From: Bacillota bacterium
GTDB lineage: Bacteria; Bacillota; Clostridia; Acetivibrionales; DSM-1351
Direction: 5' to 3'
Length of the DNA stretch: 41,363 nucleotides
Assembly (NCBI GenBank): GCA_023444055.1
Contig: JAEZRV010000097.1
Location: 1-41,363 of the forward strand
Both the position numbers and the translations under genes were made by a program. Of the stretch, positions 29,228 through 41,200 are shown one piece after another; position 1 is the stretch's first letter; each line of letters begins with the position of its first letter. The notes beneath the pieces were generated by a model. The model saw nothing but the letters and a program-made list of their open reading frames with translations, had not been told where the DNA came from and made no database searches.

Positions 29228-32200
29228 ATGAAAAATGGAAAGCGGTGGATTGCCAGCCTATTGGCAGTGCTATTAGTAATTCAAAGCCTCAGTGCTATTG
29301 ATTTGAGTTTTTTTCAAATACAAGCTGTGTATGCAGATACAGAGGCTTTGTCTGAACAGAATTCAGCATTACAGGAGTATGCTGGAGAAATGCAGAAGGG
29401 TGAGGCTCTAACTAATTTAGAGGCTGACAGTGGAACAATACAGAATACTAATTCTTCAATGACACCAACTAATCTTGAAGTATATAATGAACAGAATAAT
29501 ACTGAATTAGTCAATTTAGAAAGTTTGTTAGAATCAGATGAATTAGGGTTACAGCAATTGGATGTATATGATACAGATTTATCTGGATTAAGCAATCAAT
29601 TGTCAAATTTAGATACTTTAAATACAACTTCTTCAGCTATATCTATACCTTCTGATGGAACTGATACTACAAATGATGTGTTGGCAGATAACAGCATATT
29701 AGCTACAACTCCAGCAGCTATTTCTGTTCCTGAAAATATAGATATGACGGCAACCGATACAACGCTGACCGTAAGTTGGGATGCTGTGGATGGTGCTCAA
29801 AGCTATGACGTTTCGTTGAATGGTAATGAAATAAATATATCAACGAACAATTATACATATGATGGTCTAGAAACAAACACTCTATATACAGTCATGGTTA
29901 GGGCTGTTTGTAATGAAGAAGTAAGAAGCGATTGGAGTTCAGAACAATCAAAGTATACTTTGTTATCAACTCCTGTTAACCTTAAAACCACTACAGTATC
30001 AAGCACATCTGTTAGCTTAACTTGGGATACAGTAATTGGTGCAACAGGATATGAAATTTATCGAAATAATATCTCTTTAGGCAATTTCGATGCAAATACT
30101 TATACTGATACAGATTGCGTATTAACAGCAAATACTTCTTATACATATAGTGTTAAGGCATATAATGATTACAATGTATCGGCTATAAGTAAACCATGTG
30201 AAACTAGGACTGCTATTACAATTCCTGCAAATATCAATGTGATTGCAACTGCTACGACATTAGAAGTAAGTTGGGATGCAGTGGCTGGAGCTCAAAGCTA
30301 CGACGTTTTATTGGGTGATGATGTAATTAATATACTGACAAACAACTATACATTTAAGAATCTTGAACCAAATACTTCGTATAAAATCAAAGTAAGGGCT
30401 GCTATGTCGGGAGAAAATGGTTTAATAGGAGATTTAAATGGAGATGGAGTTGTAGACTCAATTGATTTTGCTTTATTTAAAAAGTATATACTAGACCCTA
30501 CATTCGATTTCCCAGTAGAAGACGATATGTGGGCTGCAGATCTTAATGGCGATAATACAATAGACTCAATTGATTTTGCTTTGTTTAAGAAGTATATATT
30601 AGATCCCAACTTTACATTTCCTAAAAGTGCATTAGTAAAAAGTGAATGGAGCGAAGAAAAAGTAAAGTTTACATTGCTTTCCACACCAAATAATCTTAAG
30701 GCTACTAAAATATCAGGTATATCTTTTAAAATTGATTGGGATGCTGTTGTTGGAGCAACTTATTACGAAATATATCGTGATAGTATAATGATTCAGAAAA
30801 CCAGCACAAATTCTTATTTAGATAATGAATTAGAATTGCAGAAAACTTATGAGTATAGAGTAAAAGCATGTAACGAGGTTAATTTATCTGAGGCAAGTGA
30901 TGCTACTATAGTAACAACACCAGATGATGATTACGGAAATGATATAAGTTCTGCTTATCTAGTTGAAGTAGAAGTAGATTTGCCTGGATCAATTTCAGGT
31001 GATGATATGGATTTCTTTAAGATCACTCTACCAGTTATCGGTGAATACAAACTCTATATAAATCCTGTTGGAGATACTTATTTGATAGGATACGTATATA
31101 ATAGTAGTGGAACTCTAAAATCTACATATAACATTGATGCTTACCGTACTTCACATCTAACAATTAATAACAGTAATGTAAATACAACATATTACTTAAA
31201 GCTTACGTTGGCAGATAGCTCGGTTACAGGTGATTTTAAATACAATCTTAACTTAACATACAAAGATATACAAGCTCCATCAGTTCCTGCAAATCTAGCT
31301 GTATCAAGAATAGTTGATGGAACAGCATATTTTGTATGGTCACCATCCAGTGATGACATGGGAGTTACTGGATATGAGCTGTATCGTGATGGAAATTTAG
31401 TAAAGACAGTAACTGGGGATATATGTGAATGTAGTGATGGGGGATTAAGCCCACTTACAACCTACTCTTATACTGTAAAAGCGTTTGATGATGATGGGAA
31501 TAAATCTCTTGATAGTCAGACTGTAAGTGTATCTACAGGAGAGGATATTCAGGCACCGACAGCACCTACAAATCTTTCTGCTTCATCAATTACAGCTCGT
31601 TCATTGAGTCTGACATGGATAGCTTCAACCGATAATTTTAATGTTGAAAGATATGAAATATACAACGGTTCTAGCAAAATAGATACATCAACTGGAACAA
31701 ACTGTACATTGATAGGGCTTACACCTGGAACGGCATTTATATTTACAGTTAAAGCTGTGGATGCGTCAGATAATGTATCCTCAGCAAGCAATGCTGTTAC
31801 GGTAACAACATTAGAAGATGATTACGGTGATGATATAAATAATGCTACGGACATTGACATTGGAGTTGATGTTCCTGCTGTTATTAATTCTTATGGTGAC
31901 ATAGACTTTTTCAAGATTATTTTACCAAAAGACGGAACATATAAAATTAGTAGCTATAATGGTACTCCTTATCCTATTGGTTACTTATATAGTGCTGATG
32001 GAACGCTTATTGCTTCAGGTAATATTTATATTTCAACAATAACTGCTGATCTGAGAGCTGATACGGCATATTATTTAAAGGTCACAGCCCATAATAATCA
32101 ATACATTGGAGAATATAAGATAAAAGTAACATATATAGATAATCAGGCTCCAACAGCTCCAGAAAATTTGGCTATATTATCAAAGGATGATAGTACAGTA

Positions 32201-35200
32201 CACTTAACTTGGTCACCAGCTACAGACAATATAGGTGTTACAGGATACGAATTATACCGTGATGGCAATTTAATAAAGACAGTGAATGGAGATGTATTAC
32301 AATACAGTGATACAGGGTTAACGCCACTTACAACGTACTCTTATACAGTGAAAGCTTTTGATGCAGCAGGAAATAGGTCACTTGATAGTCAGCTGTTAAG
32401 TGTAACCACAGACAATGATGATGAAGCACCTACAGCACCTACAAATCTTGCTGCTTCATCAATAACTGCTCGTTCATTAACTCTTAAATGGACAGCTTCA
32501 ACAGACAATTATAATGTTGCAAGATATGAAATATACAATGAATCTTCAAAAATAGCAATATCAACGGTAACAAATTATACAGTAACAGGACTTACACCAG
32601 CAACTTTATATACATTTATGGTAAAAGCAGTGGATTCGTCAGAAAATATATCCACAACAAGCTCTGCTATTACAGTAACAACATTGGAAGATGATTATGG
32701 CGATGATATAAACTCTGCTTCTCCTATTGATTTAGGAACAGATGTATTTGCTGCTATAAATTTTAATGGAGATGTGGATTTCTTCAAGTTTACTCCAAAA
32801 GTCGATGGATATTATAATTTTCTTAAGGGAATAAAAATAGAAAATAATAGTCTTTTCGAATGTCTTTACAATAGTGATGGTAATTATATTATAGGAAGTA
32901 ACTTTTTAAACGATTGGCATCTAGATGCTGGCAAGACCTACTATTTTAAAGTGGAGAACCTTGATAATGAAACGGTATCCTATATAGTAAATATTCATTT
33001 GCTGGATAAACAAGCCCCATCAACTCCAGAGAATCTGAATGTGTCAACAATTGCTGAAGGAACAGCTTATATTACATGGTCACCATCTAATGACAACATA
33101 GGTGTTGCAGGATATAAAATATATCGTAATGGTATTTTGATAAATACAGTAACAGGATTGGTATGTGAATATAGTGACACTGGATTGTCTCCTGGTAATA
33201 CTTATTTTTATACTATAAAATCATTTGACGAAGATGGAAATATTTCTGAAGAAAGTAATCCTTTAAGCGTTACTGTCATAAATAGAGATGACTTCGATTA
33301 TTCAATACCTTTACAAGAAGGAGTTGACTTACATGGTGAGTTTAATTATAACGGTGATGTTGATTTCTATAGTTTTATTCCTAATATAGATGGAACTTAT
33401 AAAATTCAAAGTACAGGAAATATGGATACCTATGGATACCTCTATGATAGTAACAAAATAACACTTGATTATAACGATGATAGTGGTGTCGATAATAACT
33501 TCTCTATAACTAAGAAACTAAAAGCAAATCAAACTTATTATATTAAGGTTATGAATTATTATAATACTGGTACAGGTTCTTATTGTATAAATGTAACTGC
33601 AATAGATGACCAAAATCCGACTACTCCTACTAACCTTGCAATAGAATCAAAGACATATACAACAGTTTCTTTGATTTGGAATGTTTCTACAGATAATGTA
33701 GGTGTAGTAGGCTATGACGTATATAGAGATAATTTAAAAGTAGGTACTGCTATTAGTACTGAATATGTAGATACAGGTCTGATGCCAGGAACAACATATA
33801 CTTATATGATTAAAGCTAGGGATGCGTTAGGAAATACATCTTCTGCAAGTGACTTTATAAGTGCTGAAACAGATCCTGATTATGAAGTACCTACAGTACC
33901 AACGAATCTTGAAATAACAGCAAAGACATGTTCGACTATTTCCTTATCATGGAATAAATCTACAGACAATTCTGCTATTGCAGGGTATGAAGTATATCGT
34001 AACAGCTCTATGGTAGCTACTACCACTACTAACTTATTAAACTATACTGATTCAGAACTAATGCCAAATACCACATATGAATATACTGTTAAGGCAAAAG
34101 ATATTGCTGGAAACATATCTGCCGATAGTAATTCTGTAAGTGAAACTACAAGTTTAGACACCGAACCTCCTATAGTACCTGGAAAAATAACAGTGATATC
34201 GAAGAGTGATACCACCATCACAATATCGTGGTTAGGGTCTAAAGATAATGCATCAGTCAGTGGATATGAAATATATCGTGACGGGTTTAAAATTACAACT
34301 TCAAGTGGTATAAGCTTTACTGATACAGGTTTGAATGCGAATACAACATATACTTACTCAATTAAGGCATATGATGGTTCTGGGAATATATCTGATGCAA
34401 GTGAAAGTATGGATGTAACAACATACTTGTTAGCAACACCAAATGTGGTTGCAACAGGTTATAGTAGTTCAATATTATTATCTTGGAACGCTGTAGAAGG
34501 AGCTACCGATTATGAAATCAAATTTGATACAGGAATAAGTAACATTGGAAATGTTACTTCATATATTCATAGCGATTTAAATCCGAGTACCCGATACTAT
34601 TATGAAATTAGGGCTAAAGCTGGAAACGAAACAAGCAATTGGAGTACTGTTAATTGTTATACAGCCCCGTATATTCCAACCAATATAAAAGTAACACCAT
34701 CAGCCAATTATGTGTCAATAAGCTGGGATAGGTCTTATGGTAGTTATAGTTATGATATAGAGGATAATGGTAATATTGTGGGCAGTACTACCCAAACAAA
34801 TTTCCTACATTATAATTTATCTCCTTCTACTCAACATACTTATAAGGTAAGAGCAAAGAATTCCAGCACAAGTGAGTGGAGTATTCCTGTTACAACAATG
34901 ACACTATTGAATAGACCTTCAAATATTACTTATATAACATCAAGTTCAGCAATTACTATAAATTGGCCTGCAGTTGAAAAAGCTACAGAGTATGAAATTG
35001 AGATGGACGGACAAATTGTGTATAGTGATTCTAATACTACATTTGTTCATGAAAATCTTTTGCCTAACACTGAATACACGTATAAACTTAGAGCCAAAAA
35101 TGATTTGGTTACAAGTGAATGGGTCAATATTAGTGAAACCACAAAACTTGAAATGCCTAAAAATATAATAGCTAAAGCTGAGGATACACGTATCACTTTT

Positions 35201-38200
35201 ACATGGGATCCGGTTAGTGGAGCTAGTAAATATATTGTTGAACTGAATAGTCCTAATGAATATAAAGTACCAACAAAAGATTCGATGACTAGTAGTGCAA
35301 ATTTTAGTACAGATAGTAATATATTAACTATTGACCGATTATATCCGTGTACTAATTATACATATAGAGTTTATGCAGATGGTGGTGAAATAAGTGAATA
35401 TGGAACAATTAAAACACCATTTTGGACTGCAAAAAATATCACCTCATATACAACAGATTTAACTGCAGAAATACATTGGGATTCTGTAGGAGATATGATG
35501 GAATACGATGTATGTGTAGATGGTGAAGTCATTGATTTAGGTACTACAAGAGAGTATGCAGAAAGTAATTTAATACCTGGAACAGAGCATATATATAAAG
35601 TTAGAGCAAGAAATGAAAATGAGGGATATATAAGCGACTGGACAGAGATTAAATGTTCTACACTTTTGAATTACAGTCCTGGAACATGGAGTAATGGTGT
35701 AGGAATGCCGGGTTCAAGAGTTAATCACGGTACTGTTTCGTTAAATGGAAAATTATATGTTTTTGGAGGAAGAGACTCAGACAAGTCGGTATTAGAGTAT
35801 AATCCGGATACTGGTGTATGGAAAAATAAATCCGAAATGATTAATGCTAGAGTTGATCCTGAGGCAGTAACAGCCAATAATAAAATATATATTGTTGGTG
35901 GAGGATGGTGCGATAATATCGAAGAATACGATCCATTATTAGATAAATGGAAAATAACAACCAACTTACCAATACAGGATTATGTAGTGGCTGCTGTTGC
36001 GATGAACGAAAAAATATATGTTGTTTTTGCAGGCGGGGCACTTTTTGAGTATAATTCCCTCACAAACATTTGGGTACAAAAGGCTTATATGCCTACAGCT
36101 AGATATGGCTGTGGTGCAGCTGTAGTAAATAATAAATTATATGTAATAGGTGGAAGCAATGATATAACAGACTTTTCTCATGGGTGGGGGTATAAATATT
36201 ATAGTGCTGTTGAAGAATATGACCCCGCTATGGATAAATGGACAAAAAAAGCTAATATGCCTACTGGATGTTCAGCTTTTGGAACGGCGGCTTTAAATGG
36301 AAAGATTTACGCTATCGGTAGTTATAGAGGACGTAATCAGACTCAAGAATATACTCCTTCTACTGATACATGGTCAGTAAAGTCTACATTGGGACCATAT
36401 TGGAAAGGAAGGCCCGAAGCTGCAGAATTAAATGGGAAAATATATTTAACAGGTGGATATGATGATAATTCTGCATTTTATTGGCTCTTAGGTTCATATA
36501 CACATTCAGCTAGCGTTTATGTATTTGAACCTGATAAAACAACATGGTCAACAAATACTTATATTCCTAAAAATAGAAGCGAATATGCTTCTGCTGCTTT
36601 AAATGGAAAGATATATGTGATGGGTGGTCGCAATAACGGTTCTACAGTGAAGACAGTAGATGAGTACGATATAAAAACAAAAACATGGACAAGAAAAGCT
36701 GATATGCCAACAGCAAGATATAGTTTTAGTGCGATAGCATTAAATGGGAAGATATATGTAGTTGGTGGTGCAGATGATTCGGGTTTGTTAAATGTTTTTG
36801 AAGAATACGATCCTGAAAATGATATATGGGTTCGGAAAAAGGATTTTACTTTAAAAGCTTCATCCCCTGGAGTTACAACTGCTTGTGGCAAGATATATGT
36901 TGTTGTTGGGGAATATGGTAGTATACCATGGGATTATAGCCCTATACTAGAATATAATCCTGATACCGATATATGGAAATCTCTAGGTGAAATGAAGACA
37001 AATAGAAGTGATTTTGCAATAGCTTCTGCCAATGATAAAATTTATACATTTGGGGGTTACTCATATTGGGGAAGAGAGGATGTAGCAGAAGAGTTTGATC
37101 CTAAGACAAATACTTGGACGTCATTGCCATTTTCATGTTACCGAAGAAATGCCAAGGCTGTAGGCATTAATGGCAAAATATACTTAATGGGTGGAGATGA
37201 TTTTGGTAATGTTTCTAGTACTGTAGAAGAGTTTGACCCAGCAACTAAAACATTAAGAAATATCGAATATATGACTCAACCAAGATATCCAGAAAATGCA
37301 GTGGCAGTGGATAATAAAATATATATTATTAGTGGAGAGTATGGAAATAGTTCACTATTTAATAGTATAGAGTCATATACAGTAGCAGGATTGCAATTTT
37401 CTCCAGGTTCGTCTATAAGTAATTTTACTGAGCAGGTGGAGGATATAAGAATTGAAAGTAATGTTTTACCTATGTCATTTAGTAGAACATATAATTCAGG
37501 CTTAAATTATGAAAAGACAATGGTAGGTAATGGTTGGAGGACTAACTATGATTCTTCAGTAAGTAAAGTACAAGAATCAGGAAAAGTTATAGCAGGGGCA
37601 TTAAATGTTAGGGAAGAACCATGGGGTGAAATAAGCACCCAAATTAGTAAAAATACTATAGTTAAATATTTATATAAAAATGCGGCACTACAGTCAGACG
37701 GTAGGTATTGGCATTATGTCCAGCTTCCAGATGGTACAAAAGGATATGTAGCGGCTTGGTATATTCAGGATATAACTGGACTTGAGGTTACATATAGTTC
37801 TGGTTCCAGGACTGTTTTTGAGAATGAAAATGGCTTATATAAGGCGCCTTATGGTACCTATGATAAGCTTGATGCTATAGACCAAGGATATAAATTAACT
37901 ACGAAAGAACAAACAAAGTACTATTACAATATCGATGGTAAGTTAATAGCGGTGGAAGATAAAAGCGGAAACAAACACACTATACATTATAATTCAGAAA
38001 ATAAACCATCTAAAGTTATTGACTTTGCAGGAAAAAGTATTACTTTTACATACACTGACGGCAAACTTGCTGATATTACTGATTCTAATGGCAGGAATGT
38101 GAGCTACAGTTATGATACGTATGGTAACTTAACAAGTGTTACAGACCCTATAGGAAATCAAACAACATATAATTATTATCTTGAATACAAGGACGATGGT

Positions 38201-41200
38201 AGTTTAAAAAGCAGTAGGCTTAAGCAGATTATTGATACATATGGCAATCAGATAAAGAAGAATGAGTACGATTTATTCGGAAGGCTTAAAAAACAATATG
38301 ATGGAATAAATAATGCAAAATCATATTCTTATTCTGACATTAAATTAGATGAAAATTCATTATATGATTCAGCTGTGTTTAATCAATATTCTATTAATGA
38401 GAAAGGAAATAGTTCAAAAACTGCCTTAAATTTAGCAACTCAAAAACCGCTAGCAGAAACTGATTCAGAAGGTAGAACAGCTTACTATAAATATTATGTA
38501 GATTTAAATTGTGATGGAAAATGGACTGATATTACAAATTTAAGACAGGGTACCTCTTTATATTCAGCCTATAATATTGCAATACAGCAAGGAAACAAAC
38601 CTACTAAGGAAGAGATTACCGATAGAAATGGTAACGTGACAATATATGAAACAGATGCAAGAGGAAACACTATAAAAATTACTAACCCTGATAGTAGTTA
38701 TAAAGAGTTTGAGTATGATATTAATAATAATCTGATAAAATGTAAGGATGAAGAACAAAATTGCACATATTATATTTACGATGAAGCAACAAATACCTTG
38801 CTTCAAAAAAAAGTACAGCCATTAAACGGAACTGATGATTATTTGGATACATCAGATCAAACAAAATTTTCTATAACTTATTATAATTATTACAATGATA
38901 CTGAATGCAATCAGCTTGGATACAAAGCAAAAGGTCTTGTCAAAACAATGACAGATCCTGATGGTAATACTGAAATATATACATATACTAATGATGGAAA
39001 TGTAAGAACAGTTTCTAACTTAGCTACAGGAATAATCGCAACTTTTGAATATTATTCGGAAGGATGGAAGAAGGCTGAAATATCTCCGAAGGAAATTAGA
39101 ACTGAATACATTTACGACAGAAATGGAAGGATTGAGAAAGTAGTACTTAACTCTAGTGATACAACAAGATATATATATGATAATGTTGGAAGAAAGATAA
39201 AAGAAATATCGCCTAAACAGTATGACCCTTCATTAGAGAATTTAGAATTAAAATTATATAACGGAGATCATGGTTATAGATACGATTACTACGCAGATGG
39301 TAAGGTTTCTGCTATAAAGGATCCAGAAAACAATACTACCGAATACACATATGATGCTTGCGGTAATCTAAAAACAGAAACAAAACCTAATGGCTCAATA
39401 TATCAGTATGAATATGATGTTATGAATCGGCTAGCACGCTTGTATTTTAAAAATTCTAAAGATAGTACTCCTATTTTGCTTGAAGAATACTGGTATTCCA
39501 TTTTGGATGATGGCAGGACACAAAAAACTTATAAAAAGTACATAAATGAATCTGAAATTTCAACGTTAACAAGTATATATGACTATGCAGGAAGGCTGAT
39601 ATCACAGACCAACCCGGATGGAACATCAACTTCAACAGTCTACAATGCAAACGGAACAGTAAACTATACTACAGATGCAAAAGGCAATAGTACCTATTAT
39701 AGATATGACGGCTTAAACAGGCTTACTGAGCAGTGGACACCATTTGAAAAAATAAATGACACTGTAAAATATACCTATCAAAAAATAGTGTATGACAAAG
39801 CTGGTAAAAAACTTCAAGAAAAGACAGGGAAAACTACGGTAGCTAAAGATGTAGTACCAACAGGCTATATAGCAAAAAATTATGAATATAATGCAAACGG
39901 GAAGGTAGATACCATCACACAAAGTGATGAAACAGGCACTATATTCGGCAAAACGAAATACGAGTATGATGCAGACGGCAATATCAGCAAGGAAATAGTA
40001 TACACAGATGCTGATAATACAAATATAACTGAATACAATTATAACTATATGGGGAAGGTTTCGGAGAAAAAGGTACATGTAAAAGCTGGAGACTTAGAAG
40101 GATACGATTTTACCAGTTCAGAAGGCAAGATACTTTTAATAAAATATACCTATGACAAAAATGGTAATCTGGAAACAAAGACAACACCAGAAATACTGCC
40201 AACTCCAGAAACGACGACACCAATAGTAACAACCACATACACCTACGACAACATGAACCGCCAGACAGGCGTTAGCCAGCCAGGAATAGATGAAGACGAG
40301 CGGTCGGTTACAATATCTTCATCAACAGAATATGATTGGCAGGGCAATAAAGTAAGAACAACAGATGCAAACGGCAATGATACAAGATACTTATACAACA
40401 AAAGAGGCTTGCTTGAAAAAACAACAACTGAAACAAAAGATGCATTAGGTAACATTGTAAAAACAAATACAACAGCATTATATTACGACAGGGCTGGTAG
40501 GTTAACTGCCGAGGTCGCAGCAAATGATTATGACCCTACGAAGACCCTTGACCAGATGAACAGGGTAGAATACACCTATGACTTGATGGGCAGAGTAAAA
40601 ACAAAGACATACGTAGGTGAGGAAAATCGTGTAGACCCTACAAACAACTTTGGATGGACAACGCAGCAGGTAAGAATTGTCCAAAAGGCTTACCAATATG
40701 ATGAAAACGGAAATGTCATAAAAGAGCTTGACGCACTACGCTTTGAAGCAGCAACAGATAAAACAAACATAGATACACAAATAAGCACAGGTTATGGAAC
40801 TGAATACAACTACAACCTTGCAAATAAGCTGGAAACTGTTTTAGATGCCGAAACAAAAGCAAGAAACTTGGGCTTTACAACAAAATATGGCTATGATGCA
40901 TTAGGTAGAACAATTACAGAAACAAATGCAAATGGAATAATAACAAAATACAGCTATGATGGTGCTGGAAATGTAATTGCTGTAGCTATAAAGAAATCAG
41001 GTAATACTCCTGAGCAAACATTAAAAACAAACACATATGACTATACTGGCAAGTTGCTCACAGAGACAAGCTATCAATCAGCAACAGCATTAAGCACAAT
41101 AACCTTTGAGTATAATGCACTAGGTCAGGTAAGAAAAACAGTGTACCCAAGTGATGCCTCAATACCGGAGAACATAGTAAAATACCAGTATGATGTAATG

